Shown here: in pieces, positions 7,278 through 13,361 of the stretch
Numbering within the stretch: position 1 is the first letter of the stretch
How the letters are laid out: each line of letters starts with the position of its first letter
Assembly (NCBI GenBank): GCA_045643825.1
Contig: JAZRFV010000020.1
Span: forward strand, 1 to 13,361
Direction of reading: 5' to 3'
DNA length: 13,361 bases
Source: Scatosoma sp045643825
Lineage (GTDB): Bacteria > Bacillota > Clostridia > Christensenellales > Borkfalkiaceae
Position numbers and translations under genes: made by a program
The notes under the pieces: generated by a model
The model's input: only the letters and a program-made list of their open reading frames with translations
Database searches by the model: none
Told to the model about the DNA's origin: nothing

Positions 7278-9419
7278 TTATGATTTCGTGTAAAAATCCG
7301 CTTCGTCGCGAAGATAATTCACGCTGTAATTATCAAACATTGCAGGATCAATCGTCCACGCAAACGATTGGTCGTAAACCGCCGAGGTGAAGCCCGTCGC
7401 AAAGTTCACCGCACCGTACCTTGCCTTGGTAAAGCCGTAGGAGGGCATCTGTGCATACTCACCGTACAACGCGCTGTTCATATCCCCCGAAGCGTAGGTG
7501 ATATACATCCCTATCCGCCTCCCTGCGTTTTCATTGTTTTGCCATGCGGTAATCAGTTGATCGGTGACAGGGTTGGGTTGCGTACCCATCCAGTTAATTA
7601 CAAGGGGCATATAATACTCCCCATCCACCTTCACCGTCTTGTATTTACCATCCGTCGAGGCAAAGGCAAGGTTGTTATAGGTCAGCTCATACCCAGACAG
7701 CTTCTTATACCGCACACCCTCGCCTTCCATATATTCACCGCCCTCGGCATTGTACACCCAACCGCCTTTCACGAGCTCCGCTTTCGCACTCTCTACACTA
7801 TACGGGTAGGAATTCAACCGCAGGCGGTCCTTCGTAGCCAAATATGCCGATGAGCCAACGTAATATGGTGCATGCACCACACTACCGTACCCACCCGTGA
7901 AGGTTTGGGCAAAATCGTCACGGTCAATGGTATGCATCACCGCACGGCGCACCTCGGCAAACTGCGTAGGGCCAAAATCACAACGGAAGGCAAGCTTGCC
8001 ATAGCCTGCACGGTCGTAGTGATTTTCCTTGAAATTTACCCCGTCCACAATGGAAAGCGCAGCCCTTGTTTCCTCACCGCCTGTCACCCCTGCAAGGACG
8101 TCTACACGCCCTTTCTTCAACTGATCGAGCTGTGTTTCAGAGATAATCCTCACGTAGGAAATCCGATCGATACTCGCCTTGCCACGATGGTCGCCCTTGT
8201 AATACGGGTTTCGTTTCAAGGTCGCAACACGGGATGCCGCATCGTAATTTTCCACGTAATACGGCCCCGAATAAGGAAAATCCTTCGCATTGACGTTGGC
8301 AACGTTTTTCGCAATTTCACCTGCCATCACGTACGAGGAAACACCGTTCTTTTCCGTCTTCTCATAGAAACCTTTTTCGATATACGCACCCTGCCCATCG
8401 TCCTTCAACGCATACCTGCCCCCGTATAATGCCATTGGCTGTGGGGTAAATGCGCCGTAACGCAAGGCGTAATAATAATCGGCATATTCCTTTTTCACCG
8501 TCACGGAAAAGGTGTAATCGTCCAGCATCCGCACCCCTGAAAAGGGTACGATATCACCCTCGCCTGTATAGGCGTTGAAATCGTCGTAGCCAACGAGGGT
8601 TAAGCCCGCCGCATCACCCCCACCGGCCTCTTTCATGACTTTACTGCTCCCCACAAGCACCCCTATAAGGTAGTTTTCCGCACGGATGGGTGAGCCGTCG
8701 GAAAAGGTCAACCCTTTGGCAATCTCCACCGTGAAGGTTTTCGTTCCGTCCTCGTTTTCCGTCTCGGTATGTTTTCGTACGATATCCGTGTCCGCCCAAC
8801 GATACACCCCACCCATGTCCGTGTATACGGTGGAATAACCACTCGTCAACCCCTCAATGGCAAGGTCGGCGGCACCTGGGGAAGACTTCCCAAAGGCGGC
8901 ATTTCTAAACATCCCCGACAGCTCGGTAATGCTACCCAAAATCACGGAATTATCCCCCGTTACCTTTGCCGAGATAATGGCATCCGTCACGCCCCAATAC
9001 GGGTTGGTTTCCAAACGGTCAATCTTCCCGTTATACACATCATAATATTGATTAGAGTAAAGCGGCACCTCGGGGACGAGGGCATTCCACCGTTGCATAT
9101 ACAACCGCCACCACTCGTTATACACCGCCTCGGCGGTAGTAAAATCCCCCGCAGGGCGAGTATTGTACACCATCGCCATCGAGAGGAAATCCAGGCCCAG
9201 CTCGTACTCCTTTCCCTCCACCGTCACGAAGGCAACGCCATCCCTTTCCGTCACCATATCGATGGTCACCTTATCGCCGATTTCACCGTAAACGGAACGA
9301 AAATCCGTCCGTTCCACCACGTCCTCAAAGAGGTTTTCGTTCCCCTTTTTCTTACAACCAACCGCCATCCCCATCGACAAAACGACAAGGGGCAAAAACG
9401 CTTTTTTGAATCTTCTCAT
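7278..9419 (-). CDS. oppA: Oligopeptide-binding lipoprotein OppA (SBP_bac_5 family)
   Basis: This is the extracellular peptide receptor of the importer, 713 residues against about 520-600 in typical relatives. It has a lysine/arginine-rich start, a hydrophobic stretch and a lipobox ending AVGC, with the lipidated Cys at 22. The family 5 solute-binding signature is seen around KGLTFSDGSPIRAENYLIG (235-253), followed by RYGAFTPQPMALY and, late in the protein, INWMGTQPNPVTDQL. A segment near the N terminus (100-133, with NEWWRLYMQRWNALVPEVPLYSNQYY) resembles what usually closes the C terminus of this family, so the domain order may be permuted. Repeat copy D (8405-8422) encodes GGRYALKD at about 333-339. 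The Shine-Dalgarno before ATG 9419 is poor (GGGG about 12 bases away). The promoter is not clear; TTTATA-16-TATAAC on the minus strand, overlapping the serpin -10 box, is the best I can see. Confidence 0.9.
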   Translation of the reverse strand: MRRFKKAFLPLVVLSMGMAVGCKKKGNENLFEDVVERTDFRSVYGEIGDKVTIDMVTERDGVAFVTVEGKEYELGLDFLSMAMVYNTRPAGDFTTAEAVYNEWWRLYMQRWNALVPEVPLYSNQYYDVYNGKIDRLETNPYWGVTDAIISAKVTGDNSVILGSITELSGMFRNAAFGKSSPGAADLAIEGLTSGYSTVYTDMGGVYRWADTDIVRKHTETENEDGTKTFTVEIAKGLTFSDGSPIRAENYLIGVLVGSSKVMKEAGGGDAAGLTLVGYDDFNAYTGEGDIVPFSGVRMLDDYTFSVTVKKEYADYYYALRYGAFTPQPMALYGGRYALKDDGQGAYIEKGFYEKTEKNGVSSYVMAGEIAKNVANVNAKDFPYSGPYYVENYDAASRVATLKRNPYYKGDHRGKASIDRISYVRIISETQLDQLKKGRVDVLAGVTGGEETRAALSIVDGVNFKENHYDRAGYGKLAFRCDFGPTQFAEVRRAVMHTIDRDDFAQTFTGGYGSVVHAPYYVGSSAYLATKDRLRLNSYPYSVESAKAELVKGGWVYNAEGGEYMEGEGVRYKKLSGYELTYNNLAFASTDGKYKTVKVDGEYYMPLVINWMGTQPNPVTDQLITAWQNNENAGRRIGMYITYASGDMNSALYGEYAQMPSYGFTKARYGAVNFATGFTSAVYDQSFAWTIDPAMFDNYSVNYLRDEADFYTKS
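8405..8422 (-). repeat. Dispersed short repeat, copy D (inside oppA)
   Basis: Perfect 18-base match in the minus orientation with one extra G in front. It is in phase to encode GRYALKD in OppA. Confidence 0.85.
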
Positions 9420-9471
9420 GTTTTCAGTTTACCCCATCCACGCCTTTTTATCCGTTTTTTTTTCAAAAGTA

Positions 9472-9500
9472 TTGACAAACGGCATACGCCGTGTTATAAT
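9472..9500 (+). promoter_or_regulatory. Strong sigma-A promoter of the serpin gene
   Basis: A perfect TTGACA (9472-9477) and a perfect TATAAT (9495-9500) are separated by the optimal 17 bases. The spacer holds an inverted repeat, ACGGC-ATAC-GCCGT (9479-9492), a possible operator. The expected transcript start is near 9507, giving a leader of about 33 bases with GGAGG at 9529-9533. Confidence 0.88.
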
Positions 9501-9539
9501 TTTCACAAAGATCGTATAAAGTATAAAAGGAGGAACGCT

Positions 9540-10808
9540 ATGTTGAAAGTGAAAACAGCCATCCTGCCCCTTTCCTTGTGTGTAACGATGGTCGCTACGT
9601 CGGGGTGTGGGCTTATCCCGAAAAGAGTTTCCGCAAACGAGCTGTCGGCGGATTATACCCGAACGGCAACGGTGTCGGGTACGGTTTCGGACGAGTTTAA
9701 GTCCGCCTTCATTGATTTCTCCTTCAAGATGTTCCAATCCACCACGACGAAGGACGAGAACAACGATTTGCTATCCCCCCTTTCCGCGGCACTTTGCCTT
9801 GCCCTTGTCAATAACGGTGCAAGAGGGGAAACCCGCGCGCAGTTGGAAAGCTTGTTCGGTATGAACACGGACGATTTAAACCAAGCCCTCTACGCCTACA
9901 CATCCTCCTTATACAGCGAGAAGGATTGCAGGCTGAATATCGCAAACTCCATTTGGATGAAGGACAACGCCTTGCAGGTGAAACCCGAATTCCTGCAAAC
10001 AAATGCCGATTGGTTCGATGCACAGGCGTATGCCGCACCGTTTGACAATAGCACGGTGACCGACATCAATAACTGGTGCCACAACCAAACAAAGGGAAAA
10101 ATCAGCAAAATCCTGAGTGAAATCCCTCCGATGGCGGTGATGTATCTCATCAATGCGGTGGATTTTGAGGCAAAATGGCTAAACGAATACAAAAACAAGG
10201 ACGTAAATCAGGGCGTTTTCCATAATTACGATGGTCAAGACAGCGACGTGACGATGCTGTACTCGAAGGAGCACTGCTACGTTATGGACGAGAACTCCGT
10301 CGGCTTTACCCGGGCGTATATGGGCAATAAATACAGCTTTATGGCCCTTTTACCCGATGAAGGTGTGGATATTTACGAATATATCGACAGTTTGAACGGG
10401 GAAAAGTGGGCAAACCTTTGGCAAAGCTGGGAGGATGCCTGTGAAAACGACGAATACCGTGAGGTATACGCACGCATCCCCGAGTTTTCGTATGAAGCGG
10501 ATATGTCCTTAAAGGGAACCCTGCAAGCCTTGGGCGTAACGGATATGTTCGATATGGACAAAGCGGATTTTTCGGGTATCGACGAAACCCAGCCCTTGTA
10601 TTGCGACACAGTAAAGCAAAAGACGATGATTGAGTTGGATAGAAACGGCACGAAAGCCGCGGCAATCACCTGGGCAGGTATGAAAGCAATGTCCGCCGCC
10701 CCTGCAGAGCCCTTGTATATCACCCTTGATCGTCCGTTCGTGTACGCCATCATTGACAATGCAAACAACCTTCCCATCTTCCTTGGTGCGGTTACACAAA
10801 TCAAATAA
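9540..10808 (+). CDS. Serpin (serine protease inhibitor), predicted lipoprotein
   Basis: This 422-residue protein has a signal peptide and a lipobox ending TSGC, so it is probably anchored outside the cell by Cys23. The rest is a full serpin fold: SPLSAALCLALVNNGARGET (about 80-97, the conserved SPLS...GA..T region), NSIWMKD, INAVDFEAKW, ATPase-unrelated core strands, and a C-terminal LDRPFVYAI...PIFLGAV. The reactive-centre loop has an inhibitory-type hinge, GTKAAAIT (370-377). Counting from the hinge as in alpha-1-antitrypsin puts the scissile bond at Met384-Ser385, the same pair as antitrypsin; the loop is about 4 residues longer on the P' side, so this is tentative. The start is ATG 9540 with GGAGG 6 bases upstream; the open frame upstream is antisense to oppA and not coding. 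Known bacterial serpins inhibit host or community proteases. It is the only plus-strand gene and is divergent from the peptide importer. Confidence 0.93.
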   Translation: MLKVKTAILPLSLCVTMVATSGCGLIPKRVSANELSADYTRTATVSGTVSDEFKSAFIDFSFKMFQSTTTKDENNDLLSPLSAALCLALVNNGARGETRAQLESLFGMNTDDLNQALYAYTSSLYSEKDCRLNIANSIWMKDNALQVKPEFLQTNADWFDAQAYAAPFDNSTVTDINNWCHNQTKGKISKILSEIPPMAVMYLINAVDFEAKWLNEYKNKDVNQGVFHNYDGQDSDVTMLYSKEHCYVMDENSVGFTRAYMGNKYSFMALLPDEGVDIYEYIDSLNGEKWANLWQSWEDACENDEYREVYARIPEFSYEADMSLKGTLQALGVTDMFDMDKADFSGIDETQPLYCDTVKQKTMIELDRNGTKAAAITWAGMKAMSAAPAEPLYITLDRPFVYAIIDNANNLPIFLGAVTQIK

Positions 10809-10834
10809 AAAAGGGCTTGACGCCCCTTACATGT

Positions 10835-10867
10835 AAAAAAGTCTCCGATTTCTCGGAGACTTTTCTT
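10835..10867. terminator. Bidirectional terminator between serpin and tcdA
   Basis: A perfect 8-base stem, GTCTCCGA (10841-10848) and TCGGAGAC (10853-10860), has a 4-base loop flanked by AAAAAA and TTTTCTTTT. It therefore works as an intrinsic terminator in both directions for the convergent serpin and tcdA genes; the tcdA stop codon lies immediately beside it. A second, weaker GC hairpin (AAGGGC and GCCCCTT, 10811-10828) follows the serpin stop. Confidence 0.92.
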
Positions 10868-11563
10868 TTATTTCGTTAAATCTTTAATCACTTCGCCTGC
10901 GATAATCAAACCTACCACCGAGGGAACGAATGCGATACTGCCAGGGACGGGTTTTCCGCTGTCCTCATCTACCACCGACGAAGGCAACGGCTCTTCCTTG
11001 GAATACACCACCTTCAGGTGTTCAATCCCTCTCTTTTTCAGTTCTCTACGCATTACTCTTGCCAAGGGACAAACGCTTGTTTTTGTGATATCCGCTACCT
11101 CAAAAGCGGTAGCATCGAGCTTATTACCCGCCCCCATGGACGAGATGATTGGCGTTTTCGAGGCGTTTGCTTGCTCCACAAGGGCGATTTTGCCGCTGAC
11201 CGTATCGATGGCATCCACCACGTAATCATACTGCGAAAAGTCGAACTGATCCGCCGTTTCAGGCAGGTAAAATACGTTGTGTACACGCACGCAAACGTCG
11301 GGATTGATATCCTTTGCACGCTCCGCCGCAACCTCGGTTTTTAACCGTCCTACCGTGGAATGCAGGGCGATAATTTGACGGTTGATATTAGACACGCTGA
11401 CCACGTCCTTGTCGATTAAATCGAGCGAGCCAACGCCGCTACGGGCCAACGCCTCCACAACATATCCACCGACACCGCCAACGCCAAACACCGCTACACG
11501 GGCTTTTTTCAGTTTTTCAACACCCTCTTGACCAAGCAAGAGTGCCGTCCTTGAAAATTGCAT
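10868..11563 (-). CDS. tcdA: tRNA threonylcarbamoyladenosine dehydratase TcdA (ThiF/E1 family)
   Basis: This 231-residue cytoplasmic enzyme uses ATP to cyclise the t6A base at position 37 of ANN-decoding tRNAs to ct6A. Evidence: a ThiF-type Rossmann nucleotide-binding motif GVGGVGGYVVEALARSGVG (27-45), the acidic DLIDKDVVSVSNINRQ (48-63), which is the E1-family ATP and Mg2+ site including the Arg finger, YVVDAIDT (114-121), GAGNKLD (144-150), and VCPLARVMRRELKKRG with the single conserved Cys165. The length matches TcdA (YgdL/CsdL), and there is no rhodanese or MoeB extension. ATG 11563 has AAGGGG 7 bases upstream. It lies 41 bases after the metallo-beta-lactamase-fold gene with no terminator, so the two are probably co-transcribed. 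Confidence 0.93.
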   Translation of the reverse strand: MQFSRTALLLGQEGVEKLKKARVAVFGVGGVGGYVVEALARSGVGSLDLIDKDVVSVSNINRQIIALHSTVGRLKTEVAAERAKDINPDVCVRVHNVFYLPETADQFDFSQYDYVVDAIDTVSGKIALVEQANASKTPIISSMGAGNKLDATAFEVADITKTSVCPLARVMRRELKKRGIEHLKVVYSKEEPLPSSVVDEDSGKPVPGSIAFVPSVVGLIIAGEVIKDLTK

Positions 11564-11584
11564 AGTTTTCCCCTTTTTTACGAT

Positions 11585-11601
11585 TCAACGCATACCTGCC
11601 C
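11585..11601 (-). repeat. Dispersed short repeat, copy E (gap before tcdA)
   Basis: It matches 17 bases, GGGCAGGTATGCGTTGA, followed by A as in most copies. It is intergenic, between the metallo-beta-lactamase-fold gene and tcdA, just upstream of the tcdA ribosome binding site. Confidence 0.85.
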
Positions 11602-11604
11602 TGC

Positions 11605-12756
11605 TCATTTCCAAGCATCGGGCATTGTTCTATTCTTACTAAACCACTCGGTATCCTTAAACAAGATATTGTTGTTGGTGCAATTTATCGATACACTTGT
11701 ACCATCCGACGTCACGACGATGTTGCCGTTCATCGATTGATACCCATCATCCTCCGTCACCATCGTGGTCACGTAGACTTTGTCCGTGTAGGGTGCAACC
11801 CTATCCACGAATGCCTGCGAGGGGAACATATTGGCAACGTTGTCCGTATATTCGTCACTACCACAGCAACAGCAAACGCAAACGATATCAGGTTTAATCA
11901 CCGACAAAAGCTCCGTCGTGTTGGAGGTAGGACTGCCGTGATGACCGCCCTTAAAAAGCACGCAATCAGGCAAATCATTGCTTTCCACCAACGATTTTTC
12001 GCCGTGTCCTTCCAAGTCACCCGTAAAGAGGTAATGGTTGCTCCCTTGGGACAACAGCATACATACGGAATAATCGTTTTCGTCGCTCGCCTCCACTTCA
12101 TAGAACTCCTGGTAGAGGAAATTCATCGTAATCCCTTCCGCGAGGGTATACGAACGAGAGGCACCATTTGCATTGTTCCAGCATTCCAACGCCGTGTAAT
12201 GCTTTGCCCCCGATTGCACCTCCGCATCACGAAGGGAAACGTAGTCGTTATAAATCCCCGAGGTAGCATCCGTCAAAGGGAAGTCGATAATCGTTTCACA
12301 AACAAAGCTTTCAAAGACACCGTCATCCGTCGTTGTACCAACAAAGCCTGCGATATGGTCTTGGTGAGCATGCGTTGCGATAACGTATTCCAGCACGCCA
12401 TCCGTACAGTATTGCTGTATGTAAGGCACGATGGTCGCCGCCGAGCCTTTTCTGGAGCCTGCGTCAATCAACACCTCGGTATTGCCCACCTTAATTAAGG
12501 TGCAATCCCCCGTATATTTGTTGCCCACCTCCAAGAAATGGATACTCAAATCATCGGTGATAATGTCCCCTGCGGGTTGCGAGCTTTCCTTACCAAAATA
12601 CCCTTTGATTTGGTCACGGCACATATACGCGGCAACCGCCACGATAAGCACAAGGACTATCACGACGATGATTTTCCCCAACGTGCTTAACTTCTTGAAC
12701 TTTTTAACCGCTTTTTTTGCTTGTTTTGAATTTTTACTTTTTTTCGATTTTGCCAT
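11605..12756 (-). CDS. Membrane-anchored MBL-fold hydrolase related to the ComEC/Rec2 C-terminal domain
   Basis: This 383-residue protein has a lysine-rich N-terminal tail (residues 2-28), one hydrophobic helix (about 29-45) and an extracellular metallo-beta-lactamase fold. The metal site shows HxHxDH as HAHQDH (129-134), TGD (245-247) and KGGHHGS (269-275); the GHHGS form is typical of the ComEC/Rec2-type subgroup. It lacks the ComEC channel helices, so it is not the competence DNA channel itself; related stand-alone proteins are of uncertain function (nuclease or phosphodiesterase are options). An odd feature is the CVCCCC cluster (293-298) after the GHHGS motif. I chose ATG 12756; an in-frame ATG at 12813 lies inside the upstream terminator hairpin. 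There is no visible Shine-Dalgarno before ATG 12756, only A/T-rich sequence, so expression may be low or depend on read-through. Confidence 0.87.
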   Translation of the reverse strand: MAKSKKSKNSKQAKKAVKKFKKLSTLGKIIVVIVLVLIVAVAAYMCRDQIKGYFGKESSQPAGDIITDDLSIHFLEVGNKYTGDCTLIKVGNTEVLIDAGSRKGSAATIVPYIQQYCTDGVLEYVIATHAHQDHIAGFVGTTTDDGVFESFVCETIIDFPLTDATSGIYNDYVSLRDAEVQSGAKHYTALECWNNANGASRSYTLAEGITMNFLYQEFYEVEASDENDYSVCMLLSQGSNHYLFTGDLEGHGEKSLVESNDLPDCVLFKGGHHGSPTSNTTELLSVIKPDIVCVCCCCGSDEYTDNVANMFPSQAFVDRVAPYTDKVYVTTMVTEDDGYQSMNGNIVVTSDGTSVSINCTNNNILFKDTEWFSKNRTMPDAWK

Positions 12757-12780
12757 ATAATTTTTTATGTGATTTTTTGT

Positions 12781-12810
12781 AAAAAGCTGCCACCAAACGG
12801 TGACAGCTTT
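12781..12810 (-). terminator. Rho-independent terminator after the pyruvate formate-lyase unit
   Basis: On the minus strand AAAGCTGTCACC (12810-12799) pairs with GGTGGCAGCTTT (12794-12783), a 12-base stem with one G-U pair and loop GTTT. It runs into TTTTT. It lies 31 bases after the radical-domain gene and only 24 bases before the next start codon. Confidence 0.88.
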
Positions 12811-12841
12811 CATTTACACTACTTGGATATTCCCAAACCGA

Positions 12842-13075
12842 TTACATGGATTCGTGAATGGTTCTGGAAATAACGTCATCCTGCTGTTCCTTCGTGAGTT
12901 TAATGAAGTTAACTGCATAGCCGGAAACACGGATGGTGAGTTGAGGATACTTTTCAGGGTGAGCCTGTGCATCCAAAAGAGTTTCACGGTCAAATACGTT
13001 AACGTTAAGGTGGTGACCACCATCGCCAACGTAACCGTCTAACATAGCAACCAAATTGTCTACTCTTTGCGACAT
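12842..13075 (-). CDS. Stand-alone glycyl-radical domain protein of pyruvate formate-lyase (GrcA-like)
   Basis: This 77-residue protein is equivalent to the last part of pyruvate formate-lyase, which carries the catalytic glycyl radical. It contains LDGYVGDGGHHLNVNV (12-27), a region matching HPEKYPQLTIRVSGYAVNF, with the radical-bearing Gly52 in RVSGYA, and ends in TIHESM like full-length enzymes. It starts at its own ATG 13075 with AGGAGA 7 bases upstream, so it is translated independently. The preceding gene stops exactly where this domain would begin, so here it is probably an essential second subunit of a split enzyme, unlike E. coli GrcA (YfiD), which is a spare part for a complete enzyme. 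The radical would be installed by a PFL-activating enzyme, not in the window. Confidence 0.9.
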   Translation of the reverse strand: MSQRVDNLVAMLDGYVGDGGHHLNVNVFDRETLLDAQAHPEKYPQLTIRVSGYAVNFIKLTKEQQDDVISRTIHESM

Positions 13076-13114
13076 AATATTATCTCCTTTATAATTATTT
13101 TATTTGCAGTTGGC

Positions 13115-13140
13115 TTGCCTGCGTTACTACACACAGGCAA
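13115..13140 (-). promoter_or_regulatory. Intercistronic hairpin between the two pyruvate formate-lyase genes
   Basis: A 10-base stem (TTGCCTGTGT and ACGCAGGCAA on the minus strand, one G-U pair) closes a 6-base loop. It sits 20 bases after the catalytic gene stop and before the ribosome binding site of the radical-domain gene. No T run follows, so it is not a standard terminator; RNA processing or stability control is more likely (inference). Confidence 0.7.
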
Positions 13141-13160
13141 AAACCAAACTTATTTGAAAA

Positions 13161-13361
13161 TTAGTCTTCTTTACCAAGGGATGCGGGCATAATGGAGAAG
13201 GTGTTGGAAATACCATCACGAGAATATTCGTAAGGCAATTTTGCAACCGATTCCAAAGATGCGAGTGCACCGTTGCTGTCTCTGCCGTGCATGGGGTTAG
13301 CACCAGGAGCAAGAGGGGTACCAGCGAGACGACCGTCAGGCGTCGTACCCGTCTTCTTACC
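13161..13361 (-). CDS. pflB: Pyruvate formate-lyase, catalytic part lacking the radical domain (5' end beyond window)
   Basis: The last 66 codons of a formate C-acetyltransferase are present. They include GKKTGTTPDGR, GANPMHGRDSNGALASL and GISNTFSIMPASLGKED, which align closely with the region of E. coli PflB that ends NALGKDD, followed by a stop (13161-13163). The full-length enzyme would continue for about 75 more residues through the glycyl-radical loop; here those residues are supplied by the next gene. The enzyme converts pyruvate and CoA to acetyl-CoA and formate in anaerobic fermentation. The active-site Cys pair would lie outside the window. Confidence 0.9.
   Translation of the reverse strand, partial: GKKTGTTPDGRLAGTPLAPGANPMHGRDSNGALASLESVAKLPYEYSRDGISNTFSIMPASLGKED

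Noticed and set aside
9440..9507. A confident promoter for the opp operon
   Set aside because: Only poor matches exist on the minus strand (TTTATA-16-TATAAC; TTGTCA-20-GATAAA), so no feature is listed.
8769..9539. A long in-frame extension upstream of the serpin start
   Set aside because: It is antisense to oppA, has no initiation signal, and lies upstream of the perfect promoter and GGAGG site that define ATG 9540; the signal peptide also begins there.
2360..11601. CRISPR repeats as an explanation for the dispersed repeat
   Set aside because: Copies are kilobases apart, in both orientations and inside genes, with no regular spacers.
11737..12498. Plus-strand open frame of about 253 codons
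   Set aside because: It is opposite the MBL-fold gene, whose metal-binding motifs are unmistakable; composition looks like a reverse-complement shadow.
11605..12756. Calling the MBL-fold gene comEC
   Set aside because: It has only one N-terminal helix and no ComEC channel domain, so it cannot be the DNA import channel.
12757..12813. Longer MBL protein starting at ATG 12813
   Set aside because: The added codons are the stem and T run of the upstream terminator, and the lysine-rich tail plus helix start properly at ATG 12756.

Overview
The window looks like chromosomal DNA from an anaerobic member of the Bacillota, probably class Clostridia (this is inference). The reasons are a pyruvate formate-lyase pathway, strong TTGACA/TATAAT promoters, AGGAGG-type ribosome binding sites, lipoprotein signal peptides, and T-run hairpin terminators. 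There are 11 genes, packed tightly. All but one (a serpin) are on the minus strand. I see no tRNA, rRNA, CRISPR array, insertion sequence or phage gene, and no gene-free stretch longer than 300 bases.

Reading from the right end along the minus strand: the last 66 codons of a pyruvate formate-lyase that stops just before its glycyl-radical domain (13361-13161); the missing domain as its own 77-residue protein (13075-12842) with a terminator; a membrane-anchored metallo-beta-lactamase-fold protein related to the ComEC hydrolase domain (12756-11605); and the ThiF-family tRNA dehydratase TcdA (11563-10868). A bidirectional terminator separates these from the one plus-strand gene, a lipoprotein serpin (9540-10808) with its own strong promoter. 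Divergent from the serpin is a complete oligopeptide ABC transporter operon in the order oppA, oppB, oppC, oppD, oppF (9419-2266), closed by a terminator. Then come a CorC/HlyC-type membrane protein with CBS domains (2071-800) behind a strong promoter, and galE (777-1, cut by the window edge).

Three things stand out. First, oppC carries about 300 extra residues between its first two membrane helices, and these read as seven RCC1-like propeller blades, so the transporter should have a beta-propeller outside the cell. Second, a short sequence, GGGGCAGGTATGCGTTGA or its 14-base core, occurs six times in 13.4 kb. It occurs in both orientations, in three reading contexts inside genes, and twice in intergenic gaps just ahead of ribosome binding sites. 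It is therefore a DNA-level repeat and not a protein motif. Third, the pyruvate formate-lyase is cleanly split into a catalytic part and a radical-domain part with a strong hairpin between them.

Functionally, the centre of the window suggests peptide scavenging (oppABCDF) next to protection from external proteases (the serpin). The flanks are housekeeping: mixed-acid fermentation, tRNA modification, ion transport or stress, and galactose/UDP-sugar metabolism.
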